Assembly: GCF_001426505.1 (NCBI RefSeq)
Contig: NZ_LMEV01000019.1
Coordinates: 154,639 to 218,638, forward strand
Origin: Variovorax sp. Root473
Lineage (GTDB): Bacteria; Pseudomonadota; Gammaproteobacteria; Burkholderiales; Burkholderiaceae_C
Length of the DNA: 64,000 bases
Reading direction: 5' to 3'
In this document: positions 17,738 to 27,414 of the stretch, piece by piece
Numbering within the stretch: the stretch's first letter is position 1
How the letters are laid out: each line of letters starts with the position of its first letter
Notes under the pieces: generated by a model
Told to the model about the DNA's origin: nothing
The model's database searches: none
The model's input: the letters and a program-made list of their open reading frames with translations, nothing else
Program-made: the position numbers and the translations under genes

Positions 17738-18187
17738 TCAAAACAGGAGCGCTTTCGGTTCGGCCTTCATTGCCTGGGCGATCAGTTGCATGTCGAAGTC
17801 GGTGATGTCGAACAGGCCAAAGCGGAATTTGTAGCCCCATTGCTTGGGGCTTTCGATGAAGGCAAGGCGCTCGATCAGCGGGGCGATGGGCGTCTCGTGC
17901 GCGCCGGCGTAGGCCACGTCGCGGCGCCACGGGACGAAGCCGTTGCCCATGTCGAACTCGTACGGATCGCCCGGCTGCACGATGCCCAGCGACACGAAGC
18001 TCTGCAGCTTGTCCGTGCCGCCGAACACCGTGGCTGGCGAATAGCAGGCCACGCGGTCGCCCGCCGACATGCGCTTGAGCGGCGCGAGTTTGCCATGGCC
18101 CAGTTGCATGAACCCGACCGGCCGATGGTCCCGCCCGCGCCGGGCGTGCTCGGCGCTGGCGACCGCAATCCAGTTGCGTTGTGCCAT
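17738..18187 (-). CDS. EVE domain-containing protein
   Basis: 149-residue EVE-domain protein (PUA-like fold). EVE domains are thought to read modified DNA bases and often occur in defence or RNA-related contexts. Typical wording here: NWIAVASAEHARRG at the N-terminus, FMQLGHGKLAPLKRMSAGDRVACYSP in the first half, YEFDMGNGFVPWRRDV, and the C-terminal WGYKFRFGLFDITDFD. The start ATG at 18187 lies only six bases after the VOC gene stop, so the two are in one transcript. Function is unassigned; the ligand could be a modified nucleobase. Confidence 0.85.
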   Translation of the reverse strand: MAQRNWIAVASAEHARRGRDHRPVGFMQLGHGKLAPLKRMSAGDRVACYSPATVFGGTDKLQSFVSLGIVQPGDPYEFDMGNGFVPWRRDVAYAGAHETPIAPLIERLAFIESPKQWGYKFRFGLFDITDFDMQLIAQAMKAEPKALLF

Positions 18188-18193
18188 GGCGTC

Positions 18194-18568
18194 TCAGGCC
18201 GGTGCGTGCAGGCCGACTTCGTTGCCTTCGGTGTCGCGCAGGTGGGCGATGAAGCCCATGCCCGGTGGCAGTGCTGACTTGGGGGCGACGATCTGTCCGC
18301 CTGCTGCTTCGACGCGCGAGAGCACGGCATCGATGCTCGGCATGCAGTCGAGGTAGACGCGGATGCCGCTGCCCGCCTGCGCGCTGGTGTTGGCTCCGGG
18401 CTTCAGTGCGCCGCCGGTGGCGGGGTCGTCGTAGGGAAACACGGCCAGGGGATTGCCCCCGAAGTCTTCGCGGCGCAGCTTGCGCGCGAGCACGGTTTCG
18501 TAGAAGGCCTGGGCGCGGTCCAGGTTGGCGACCGGAATCTCGAACCAGGTGATGGCATGGGTGATCAT
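18194..18568 (-). CDS. VOC family protein (glyoxalase/bleomycin-resistance fold)
   Basis: 124-residue single-chain VOC protein, first gene of the five-gene operon. It has ITWFEIPVANLDRAQAFYE at the N-terminus, a middle VYLDCMPSIDAVLSRVEAAGG and the C-terminal IAHLRDTEGNEVGLHAP, with possible metal ligands His5 and the late Glu. I chose the ATG at 18568, preceded by AGAGAG, over the ATG at 18589, which has no ribosome site. VOC proteins include dioxygenases, glyoxalases and drug-binding proteins; the sequence does not decide which. Confidence 0.85.
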   Translation of the reverse strand: MITHAITWFEIPVANLDRAQAFYETVLARKLRREDFGGNPLAVFPYDDPATGGALKPGANTSAQAGSGIRVYLDCMPSIDAVLSRVEAAGGQIVAPKSALPPGMGFIAHLRDTEGNEVGLHAPA

Positions 18569-18662
18569 GAAGAGCTCTCTTTCGTTCATTGCGTTGGAGG
18601 GAGCCTGCATAGTGCGAGCCGCCTCCTGACAACGTCTTGTCAGTAGTCCGTCATGGCGGGCG

Positions 18663-18699
18663 AAAAAAAGCCCGCGATGCTCCGGGAGCATGCGCGGGC
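18663..18699 (-). terminator. Terminator of the phoH-like gene
   Basis: Read on the minus strand, a long hairpin (about 18670-18699, arms GCCCGCG/CGCGGGC with ATGCTC/GAGCAT inside) is followed by T7 (18669-18663). It begins about 25 bases after the phoH-like stop. Confidence 0.88.
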
Positions 18700-18723
18700 G
18701 TGTGTCGGCCGGTGCCGATGAAT

Positions 18724-20517
18724 CTAGAGCACGTCGCTTGCGAAGTCGGCCAGACGCGAACGTTCGCCGCGCGCCAGCGTGATGTGCCCGCCATGCGGCC
18801 AGCCCTTGAACTTGTCGACCGCGAAGGTCAGGCCCGACGAGCCTTCGGTGAGGTAGGGCGTGTCGATCTGCGCGAGGTTGCCCATGCAGATGATCTTCGT
18901 GCCGGGGCCGGCGCGGGTGATCAGCGTCTTCATCTGCTTGGGCGTGAGGTTCTGCGCCTCGTCGATGATCACGTACTTGTTCAGGAAGGTGCGACCGCGC
19001 ATGAAGTTCATGCTCTTGACCTTGATGCGGCTGCGGATCAGCTCGTTGGTGGCCGCGCGGCCCCACTCGCCGGCACCGCCGCCGTCGCCCTTGGCCAGGA
19101 ACTCGAGGTTGTCGTCGAGCGCACCCATCCAGGGGCCCATCTTTTCTTCCTCGGTACCGGGCAGGAAGCCGATGTCTTCACCCACGCTCACCGTGGCGCG
19201 GGTCATGATGATCTCGGTGTAGCGGCGGTCGTCGAGCACCTGCGTGAGGCCCGAGGCCAGCGCCATCAGGGTCTTGCCGGTGCCGGCCGTGCCGGTGAGC
19301 GTGACGAAGTCGATCTCCGGGTCCATGAGCAGGTTCATCGCGAAGTTCTGCTCGCGGTTGCGCGTGTTCACGCCCCACACGGCGTTCTTGCCCGAGCTGT
19401 AGTCCTTGAGCGTCTTGAGCACCGCGGTCTTGTCGCGGATCTCGGTGACGCGCGCATACATGCTCGGCTCGCCGGGCGCCTCGAAGAAGACGAACTGGTT
19501 GATGTACAGGTTGGGCACCAGCGGGCCGCTGATCCGGTAGAAGGTGTTGCTGCCGCTCTGCCAGCTTTCGACCGTCTTGCTCTGGCGGGTCCAGAAATCG
19601 GGCGGAAGCGCCAGCGAGCCGGCGTAGAGCAGGTCGCCGTCTTCCAGCGTCTTGTCGTTCTGGTAGTCATCGGCAGCCAGGCCCAGGGCGCGCGCCTTGA
19701 CGCGCATGTTGATGTCCTTGGACACCAGCACCACTTCCTGCTTCGGCTTGCCCGGACGGTCCTTGGCGTACTCGTCGCGCAGCGCATGCACGACGCCAAG
19801 GATCTGGTTGTCGGCCTTGCCCTGGGGCAGGCTGATCGGCAGCGAGTAGTCGAGCGGGGCGGTCTGGAAGAAGAGGCGTCCGCCGGCTTCACGGTGGCCG
19901 GTGGTGTCCAGTTTCAGGCCCTTGTCGATGTCGGCATCCTGTGCGGCAGCCAAGGCATCGAGTGTGCGGCTGGTCTGGCGGCCATTGCGGGCGACTTCGG
20001 TCGTGCCCTTTTTGTGGCCGTCGAGCTCTTCCAGCACGATCATCGGCAGGAAGATGTCGTGCTCCTCGAAGCGAAACAGGCACATCGGGTCGTGCAGCAG
20101 GACATTCGTGTCGAGTACGAACAGCTTGGCCGGGCCGGTGGACTTGCGCTTCGGGCGCACCGGAGGCTGGGGTGCCGCGGCAGGCGTGACCGGGGCGGGC
20201 GTGGGCACGCGCGTCTCAACCTGCACCATTGCGGGTTGTTGCTGCGGCGGCGCGCTCATCGGTGCCGACGTGGGCGTCGGGCGGGGCGTGGCCTTGGTTT
20301 TCGAGCGACGTGCCGGACGCGCGGCCGGCGCGTCGCCGCCGCCTTCCGTGCCGAGGTTGTCGAACAGCTCCAGCGGCTGCGGTCCGCTCTTGGCGGGGGC
20401 ATCGTCGCGCGAATCGCCGGAACGGCGCGAGTTTCTGTGCGAGGGGCGGGCGGGTGCGTCGATCGCGTCCGGCGAGAGCAATGCGGCGCGTTTCGTGGGG
20501 GCGGGAGGCAATGGCAT
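18724..20517 (-). CDS. PhoH-family ATPase with N-terminal PIN domain
   Basis: 597-residue PIN-PhoH fusion (YlaK/PhoH2 type), expected to be an ATP-dependent RNA helicase-nuclease. Residues 1-130 are low-complexity, rich in Pro, Ala and Arg. The PIN domain starts near 131 (KLFVLDTNVLLHDP) with further acidic residues in VLEELDGHKKG and VLVSKDINMR. The PhoH domain contains Walker A GTAGTGKT near 408-416 and the Walker B region KYVIIDEAQNLTPKQMK. Length exceeds usual family members (about 450-480 residues) because of the N-terminal extension. It is transcribed alone and ends at the terminator at 18663-18699. Confidence 0.93.
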   Translation of the reverse strand: MPLPPAPTKRAALLSPDAIDAPARPSHRNSRRSGDSRDDAPAKSGPQPLELFDNLGTEGGGDAPAARPARRSKTKATPRPTPTSAPMSAPPQQQPAMVQVETRVPTPAPVTPAAAPQPPVRPKRKSTGPAKLFVLDTNVLLHDPMCLFRFEEHDIFLPMIVLEELDGHKKGTTEVARNGRQTSRTLDALAAAQDADIDKGLKLDTTGHREAGGRLFFQTAPLDYSLPISLPQGKADNQILGVVHALRDEYAKDRPGKPKQEVVLVSKDINMRVKARALGLAADDYQNDKTLEDGDLLYAGSLALPPDFWTRQSKTVESWQSGSNTFYRISGPLVPNLYINQFVFFEAPGEPSMYARVTEIRDKTAVLKTLKDYSSGKNAVWGVNTRNREQNFAMNLLMDPEIDFVTLTGTAGTGKTLMALASGLTQVLDDRRYTEIIMTRATVSVGEDIGFLPGTEEEKMGPWMGALDDNLEFLAKGDGGGAGEWGRAATNELIRSRIKVKSMNFMRGRTFLNKYVIIDEAQNLTPKQMKTLITRAGPGTKIICMGNLAQIDTPYLTEGSSGLTFAVDKFKGWPHGGHITLARGERSRLADFASDVL

Positions 20518-20561
20518 GGGTCAGGTCGCTCGCAAGGAAGAAAGAAGAGGGCCGGAAAACG

Positions 20562-20588
20562 AAAAAGCCGCCTGTAGACCCAGGCGGC
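20562..20588 (-). terminator. Terminator of the bcp gene
   Basis: On the minus strand GCCGCCTG pairs with CAGGCGGC and is followed by T5 (20566-20562). It lies about 146 bases after the bcp stop and 45 bases before the phoH-like start, so it may also act in the phoH-like leader. Confidence 0.8.
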
Positions 20589-20734
20589 TTCGTTCGGAGG
20601 ATGCGGTCGTGGAGCTCAACGGCATGCGGCCATTATGCACACCGCAAAAGTCGCACCGGAGGCTCTTTGCGCGCCACGTGGGGCAATTCCCATGACTTGA
20701 CGCAAAAGCGTACGCCCGGTGCCTTGCGGCGCGA

Positions 20735-21211
20735 TCAGGCGGCCTTCTTGAGTGCCTTGACGGCCTTGAGCACGTCTTCGACATGGCCCGGAACCTTGAG
20801 TCCGCGCCATTCGGCCTTCAGGATGCCGTCGGCGCCGATCAGGAAGGTGCTGCGCTCGATGCCCTTGACCTTCTTGCCATACATGATCTTGTTCTTGACC
20901 ACGCCGAACATGTGGCACATTTTTTCTTCTGTGTCGGCAATCAGTTCGAACGGGAGTTCGAGCTTGGCCTTGAATTCGTCGTGCGACTTCATGTTGTCGC
21001 GCGACACGCCGAAGACGGTGGCACCTGCTTTTTCGAAGTCTTTGTAGTGGTCGCGAAACTGCATCGCTTCGGTCGTGCAACCCGGAGTGTTATCTTTCGG
21101 GTAAAAATACATGACCAGCACGTGGCCGAGGTGCGAGGTATTCGAGACCTTCAGGCCGCCCGTGGCGTTGGCGTCGAATTCAGGAATGGGTTTGTTGACA
21201 ACGATCGCCAT
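20735..21211 (-). CDS. bcp: Thioredoxin-dependent thiol peroxidase (Bcp/PrxQ family)
   Basis: 158-residue peroxiredoxin that reduces hydrogen and organic peroxides with thioredoxin. The peroxidatic Cys45 lies in DNTPGCTTEAMQFRD. The usual alpha-type resolving cysteine five residues later is Met50 here. The only other cysteine is Cys99 (EEKMCHMFG), so the protein is either 1-Cys or uses an unusual partner. C-terminal RSTFLIGADGILKAEWR is typical of the family. The start ATG at 21211 is well placed and length is normal. Confidence 0.92.
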   Translation of the reverse strand: MAIVVNKPIPEFDANATGGLKVSNTSHLGHVLVMYFYPKDNTPGCTTEAMQFRDHYKDFEKAGATVFGVSRDNMKSHDEFKAKLELPFELIADTEEKMCHMFGVVKNKIMYGKKVKGIERSTFLIGADGILKAEWRGLKVPGHVEDVLKAVKALKKAA

Positions 21212-21353
21212 GAAACTTGTTTTCTCCGTTAGATTCCGTTCTCCGAGCCCTCTCAGCCGTTTTCAGGCTTGCTCGATGAATGGAGGATTGGTCGTTGCTA
21301 ACTTTGGGTAGCTGGCCGGTTCGCAACCCGGTATTTTACCTCGAAAACCTCTC

Positions 21354-21737
21354 TCAGCCACCGGCCGGGCTCTCGACGAGCAGGGCAGCGATCACGTGCC
21401 GGCCTTCGCCGGCCAGGATGTTGTAGGTGCGGCAGGCTGCCGGGGTGTCCATGGTTTCCACGCCGGTGCGTTGCGCCATCAAGGGCTGCAGCCATGCGGG
21501 CTGGGGAAAACGGATGCGGGTTCCGCTGCCGAAAATGACCAATTCGGCGCCTAAAGAGGCCAATTGCGCGAAATGTTCGGGGCCTAGCTCGTCAAAGCGC
21601 GTGCAATCCCAGGCAAAGCGTTCGCCACGCGAGCCCACGACCACGCTGCCCTCCACCTTTTCGTTGTTGATCGCGACCCAGCCGGGGCCGTGTGCGGTGA
21701 GGGTCTGGGCGTCGGATTTGTCGGGCTGGAGCTTCAT
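21354..21737 (-). CDS. Mth938-like domain protein (DUF498/NDUFAF3 family)
   Basis: 127-residue cytoplasmic protein of the Mth938-like fold, whose bacterial members have no firmly assigned role; the mitochondrial relative NDUFAF3 is a complex I assembly factor. Characteristic wording is ELVIFGSGTRIRFPQP in the centre and the C-terminal TGVETMDTPAACRTYNILAGEGRHVIAALL. It starts with MKLQPDKSD at 21737, divergent from alaA. It ends 142 bases before the bcp start on the same strand; that gap shows no gene. Confidence 0.88.
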   Translation of the reverse strand: MKLQPDKSDAQTLTAHGPGWVAINNEKVEGSVVVGSRGERFAWDCTRFDELGPEHFAQLASLGAELVIFGSGTRIRFPQPAWLQPLMAQRTGVETMDTPAACRTYNILAGEGRHVIAALLVESPAGG

Positions 21738-21761
21738 CGGGACACTGGGAACTGTGGTCAA

Positions 21762-21767
21762 ATTATA
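21762..21767 (-). promoter_or_regulatory. Possible -10 element of the Mth938-like gene
   Basis: On the minus strand these bases read TATAAT, 24 bases upstream of the ATG at 21737. No good -35 element is found at normal spacing, so the promoter is weakly supported. Confidence 0.3.
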
Positions 21768-21836
21768 GGTTTTCCCTAGTGACACGAGGCTCGCAAGGGC
21801 CTTTGACCTTCGAGTAAACCCGCCCGGGAGGGCCCT

Positions 21837-23069
21837 TTGAAGCAGCTCAAGAAATCGGCCAAGCTGGCCAACGTCCTCTATGACATCCGCGGTCCCATCA
21901 TGGATGCCGCCAAGCAGATGGAGGAAGAAGGCCAGAAGATCATCAAGCTCAACATCGGCAACCTCGCCGTGTTCGGGTTTGATGCGCCCGAGGAGATCCA
22001 GCAGGACATGATCCGCAACCTGCCGACCTCGGCGGGCTACTCGGACAGCAAGGGTGTTTTCGCGGCGCGCAAGGCCGTGATGCACGAAACCCAGAAGCAG
22101 GGCATCGCGGGCGTCACGCTCGACGACATCTATCTGGGCAACGGCGCCAGCGAGCTGATTGCCATGTCCACCAACGCGCTGCTCAATGATGGCGACGAGT
22201 TGCTGCTGCCGGCCCCCGACTACCCGCTGTGGACCGCTTCCACGAGCCTGTCTGGCGGCACGCCGGTGCACTACCTGTGCGACGAGGACAACGGCTGGAT
22301 GCCGAACCTGGCCGACATCCGTGCCAAGATCACGCCGCGCACCAAGGGCATCGTGGTCATCAACCCGAACAACCCGACCGGCGCGCTCTACTCGGACGAC
22401 CTGCTCAAGAGCATCGTCGAGATCGCCCGCGAGCACGGACTCGTGATCTTCGCCGACGAGGTCTACGACAAGGTGCTGTACGACGGCGTCAAGCACACGG
22501 CCATTGCCAGCCTGTCGACCGACGTGCTCACGCTGACCTTCAATTCGCTGTCCAAGAGCTACCGCTCGTGCGGCTACCGCGCCGGCTGGCTCGTGGTGTC
22601 GGGCGACAAGCGCAGCGCGCGCGACTACATCGAGGGCCTGAACATGCTCTCGAACATGCGCCTGTGCGCCAACGTGCCGGGCCAGTGGGCGATCCAGACG
22701 GCGCTTGGCGGCTACCAGAGCATCAACGATCTCGTGGGCGAAGGCGGCCGCCTGCGCCGCCAACGCGACCTGGCCTACGAACTGATCACCGCCATTCCGG
22801 GTGTGAGCTGTGTCAAGCCCAGCGCTGCGCTCTACATGTTCCCCAGGCTCGATCCCGAGGTCTATCCGATCGCGGACGACCGCCAGTTCTTCCTCGAGCT
22901 GCTGAAGGAAACCCGTGTGATGCTGGTGCAGGGCACCGGCTTCAACTGGGCCACGCCGGACCATTTCCGCATCGTGTTCCTGCCCCACGAAGACGACTTG
23001 CGCGAGGCCATCAACCGCATCGCCAGGTTCCTGGAGCAGTACCGGTTGCGCCGCAAGACGGGGCCATGA
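21837..23069 (+). CDS. alaA: AlaA-like alanine/glutamate-pyruvate aminotransferase
   Basis: 410-residue PLP-dependent class I aminotransferase. It follows E. coli AlaA nearly block by block as I recall it: KLANVLYDIRGPIMDAAK, KLNIGNLAVFGFDAPEEI, PAPDYPLWTASTSLSGG, VVINPNNPTGALYS and IFADEVYDKVLYDG. The PLP lysine lies in FNSLSKSYRSCGYRAGW. Expected reaction: glutamate plus pyruvate to 2-oxoglutarate plus alanine. The frame opens with TTG at 21837 (KQLKKSAKLANV), preceded by GGGAGGG; no ATG fits. Its stop overlaps the next start as ATGA. In this family a transaminase just before hom and thrC is a recurrent arrangement. Confidence 0.93.
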   Translation: MKQLKKSAKLANVLYDIRGPIMDAAKQMEEEGQKIIKLNIGNLAVFGFDAPEEIQQDMIRNLPTSAGYSDSKGVFAARKAVMHETQKQGIAGVTLDDIYLGNGASELIAMSTNALLNDGDELLLPAPDYPLWTASTSLSGGTPVHYLCDEDNGWMPNLADIRAKITPRTKGIVVINPNNPTGALYSDDLLKSIVEIAREHGLVIFADEVYDKVLYDGVKHTAIASLSTDVLTLTFNSLSKSYRSCGYRAGWLVVSGDKRSARDYIEGLNMLSNMRLCANVPGQWAIQTALGGYQSINDLVGEGGRLRRQRDLAYELITAIPGVSCVKPSAALYMFPRLDPEVYPIADDRQFFLELLKETRVMLVQGTGFNWATPDHFRIVFLPHEDDLREAINRIARFLEQYRLRRKTGP

Positions 23070-24103
23070 AATCCGCCTGCGTCGCTGCCGCGCTGTTGCT
23101 GGGCGCACTGTCTGTCGGCGCGGACGGGAAGAAAGAGCCGGTCTCGTTCTCGCACAACGACTGGGAACTGGCCTGTGACAACACGCTGACCTGCCGCGCC
23201 GCCGGCTACCAGGCGGACAGCGGGGAGCACCAGCAGGTGTCGATGCTGATCACCCGCGCGGCCGGGCCGAACACGGCCCTCGATATCCAGTTGCAGATCG
23301 GCGATGACGGCAGTGCCAAGGGGCCGCTGCGCTTCAAGGTCGGCAAGGCCGCGTTGTCTGGCCTCGACGCGGGAACCGCCAGCTTCGAGCAGGGCCAGAT
23401 CCGTGCCGTGCTGCCCGAGCTGCTCAAGAGCGACGACGCCACCGTCACGGCCAACGGCGGCAAGAAGTGGACGCTGTCGCTCGCCGGCCTCAACGCCGTG
23501 CTGCTGAAAATGGACGAAACGCAAGGCCGCGTCGGCACCCCGGGTGCGCTGGTGCGCAAGGGCACCAAGCCCGAATCTTCCGTGCTGCCGCCGGTGCCCA
23601 TGCCCGTCGTCCATGTGGTCAAGCCGCCGAAGGCGCGGCCTGGCGACGACGCGCTGGCCGCACGCATCTTTCCGTCGCTCGACCTCAAAGAAGCGCGCGA
23701 GCGGTGCAACAACCAGGACCAGGTCAACGCCAGGTCGGTGGAGGTTCACCGCCTGAGCGACCGCAAGGTGCTGCTGGCGCTGGGCTGCGGCGTGGGCGCG
23801 TACAACTACACCACGCTGCTCTGGACCGCCAACGACAAGTCGCCCTATGCGCCCGTGTCGCTCGAGGCGAGCGGCGAGTTCGACGACAAGGACGCCAGCG
23901 TCACCTCTTCCATGAAGGGCCGCGGCATCGGCGATTGCTGGTCGAGCGAAACCTGGCACTTCAACGGCACGACCTTCGTGCGCACCGGTGCGAACGGCGA
24001 CGGCATGTGCCGCGGCTTCGCGGGCGGCGCCTGGGGCCTGCCGCGCTACGTCAGCCGCCTCGTGGACGCCGCAGCACCGTCTCTCACCTCATCCAAACCA
24101 TGA
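23066..24103 (+). CDS. DUF1176 family exported protein
   Basis: 345-residue protein with a short signal peptide (about residues 1-19, ending SVGA). The mature part contains SHNDWELACDNTLTCRAAGYQ, then a beta-rich body, and the C-terminal pattern CNNQDQVN, LLALGCGVGAYNYTTLLW, IGDCWSSETWHFNG and GMCRGFAGGAWGLPRYV. The paired cysteines suggest disulfides in the periplasm. The ATG at 23066 overlaps the alaA stop (ATGA), and its stop overlaps an ATG in the hom frame at 24100, so it is built into the alaA-hom-thrC transcription unit. Function is unknown. Confidence 0.82.
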   Translation: MKSACVAAALLLGALSVGADGKKEPVSFSHNDWELACDNTLTCRAAGYQADSGEHQQVSMLITRAAGPNTALDIQLQIGDDGSAKGPLRFKVGKAALSGLDAGTASFEQGQIRAVLPELLKSDDATVTANGGKKWTLSLAGLNAVLLKMDETQGRVGTPGALVRKGTKPESSVLPPVPMPVVHVVKPPKARPGDDALAARIFPSLDLKEARERCNNQDQVNARSVEVHRLSDRKVLLALGCGVGAYNYTTLLWTANDKSPYAPVSLEASGEFDDKDASVTSSMKGRGIGDCWSSETWHFNGTTFVRTGANGDGMCRGFAGGAWGLPRYVSRLVDAAAPSLTSSKP

Positions 24104-24117
24104 ACGCGACTCCTCCC

Positions 24118-25436
<1,319 letters not shown>

Positions 25437-25440
<4 letters not shown>

Positions 25441-26852
25441 ACTACCTGAGCACCCGCGGCCACGCCGACCGCAAGCGCTTCTGCGAAATCCTCCTCGAAG
25501 GTCTCGCGCCCGATGGCGGCCTGTACCTGCCCGAGACGTACCCGCAGGTCGACACCGCCACGCTCGCCAAATGGCGCACGCTGCCGTACGCCGAGCTGGC
25601 CTTCGAGATCCTCTCGCTGTACATCGACGACATTCCTGCGGCCGACCTGAAGGCGATCTGCGCGAAGACCTATACGGCCGAGGTGTTCGGCACCGACGAG
25701 ATCGTGCCGCTGCGCGAGCTCGAGGATGGCGTGTACCTCGAAGCCCTGTCCAATGGCCCCACGCTGGCCTTCAAGGACATGGCGATGCAGCTCTTGGGCA
25801 ACCTGTTCGAGTACGAACTGGCCCGCCGTGGCGCCGAGCTCAACATCCTGGGCGCCACCAGCGGCGACACCGGCAGCGCGGCCGAATACGCCATGCGCGG
25901 CAAGAAGGGCGTGCGCGTCTTCATGACCTCGCCCGACGGCCGCATGAGCCCCTTCCAGCAGGCGCAGATGTTCAGCCTGCAGGACGCCAACATCCACAAC
26001 ATCGCCATCACCGGCGTGTTCGACGACTGCCAGGACATCGTCAAGGCCGTGTCGAATGACCTGGCCTTCAAGCGCAAGTACCGCATCGGCACGGTCAACT
26101 CGATCAACTGGGCGCGCCTGCTGGCGCAGGTCGTCTACTACTTCGCGGGCTATTTCCAGGCCACGGCGAGCAACGACAAGCCGGTGAGCTTCACCGTGCC
26201 CTCCGGCAACTTCGGCAATGTCTGCGCGGGCCATGTGGCGCGCATGATGGGCCTGCCGATCCAGACGCTGGTGGTCGCCACCAACGAGAACGACGTGCTC
26301 GACGAGTTCTTCCGCACCGGCGTGTACCGCGTGCGCGCCGCAGTCGACACGCACGAAACCTCCAGCCCGTCGATGGACATCAGCAAGGCCAGCAACTTCG
26401 AGCGCTTCGTGTTCGACCTGGTCGGCCGCGATTCCGCGAAGCTGCGCCAGCTGTTCGTGGACGACCTGGGCCTGACGGGCAGCTTCGACCTGAGCGCCGA
26501 TCCGGCGTTCAAGCAGGCCGCCGAGCGCTTCGGCTTTCGCAGCGGCCGCAGCACACATGCCGACCGACTCGCGATGATCCGCGACACCGAGAAGCGCTTT
26601 GCCACGCTGATCGATCCGCACACCGCCGACGGCCTCAAGGCCGCGCGCGAGCAGCTCACGCCCGGCGTGCCGATGGTGGTGCTCGAGACCGCGCTGCCGA
26701 TCAAGTTCGCGGCCACGGTGGTCGAGGCGCTGGGCGAAGAGCCCGCGCGCCCGAAGAAGTTCGAAGGCATCGAAGCCTTGCCCAAGCGCGTGGTCCAGCT
26801 GCCGGCCGATGCCGAGGCCGTCAAGGCCTACATCGCCGAGCACTGCGACTGA
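25437..26852 (+). CDS. thrC: Threonine synthase
   Basis: 471-residue PLP enzyme converting O-phosphohomoserine to threonine. The N-terminus NYLSTRGHADRKRFCE, the PLP lysine block GPTLAFKDMAMQLLG, the phosphate-binding LGATSGDTGSAAEYAMRG and SGNFGNVCAGHVARMMG are all standard. The start is GTG at 25437, overlapping the hom stop (GTGA), which shows translational coupling. It completes the hom-thrC pair. mobB follows after 16 bases on the same strand. Confidence 0.96.
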
Positions 26853-26868
26853 CGCGGGCGGCCGCAGC

Positions 26869-27414
26869 ATGAAGGTCGTCGGCTTCGCCGGGTATTCCGG
26901 CGCAGGCAAGACTACGCTGGTGGAGTGCCTGATCCCCGCGCTCAAGCAGCGCGGGCTGCGCGTGTCGGTGGTCAAGCATGCGCACCACCGCTTCGACATC
27001 GACCACGTCGGCAAGGACACCTGGCGCCACCGGCAGGCCGGCGCCTTCGAGGTGGTCGTTGCGTCCGACCAGCGGCTGGCGCTGATGCGCGAGTTCGAGG
27101 TGCCGGCCGAGCTCACGGTACACCAGCTGCTCGCCGAGCTCCATCCGGCGGTCGACTGGGCGCTGGTCGAGGGCTTCCGGCACAGCGACGTGCTCAAGAT
27201 CGAGGTCTGGCGCCCGAGCGGCGAAGGCGAGGCGCCGCGCCCCGCGCTGTACATCGACGACCCCTTTGTCACCGCCATCGCCACCGATGCGCCGACCGGC
27301 CTGCCCGAGGCCACGGCGCGCCCGGTGCTCGACCTCAACGACGCCGAGGCCATTGCCACGTGGTTGATCGACAGCGGCGAGCGCTTCGACTACAACCCCG
27401 AACACCATGGCTGA
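26869..27414 (+). CDS. mobB: Molybdopterin-guanine dinucleotide biosynthesis protein MobB
   Basis: 181-residue GTP-binding accessory protein for molybdopterin-guanine dinucleotide formation with MobA. P-loop GYSGAGKTT covers residues 8-16, followed by VVKHAHHRFDIDHVGKDTWRHRQAGA-type switch residues around 36-60. Length is normal. Sixteen bases separate it from thrC, and its end overlaps moeA by eight bases. mobA is not in the window. Confidence 0.92.
   Translation: MKVVGFAGYSGAGKTTLVECLIPALKQRGLRVSVVKHAHHRFDIDHVGKDTWRHRQAGAFEVVVASDQRLALMREFEVPAELTVHQLLAELHPAVDWALVEGFRHSDVLKIEVWRPSGEGEAPRPALYIDDPFVTAIATDAPTGLPEATARPVLDLNDAEAIATWLIDSGERFDYNPEHHG

Noticed and set aside
16304..18568. The VOC-EVE-GyrI-WYL operon as a known defence island
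   Set aside because: No nuclease, restriction enzyme, toxin or mobile-element gene is present nearby; only the suggestion is kept as a finding.
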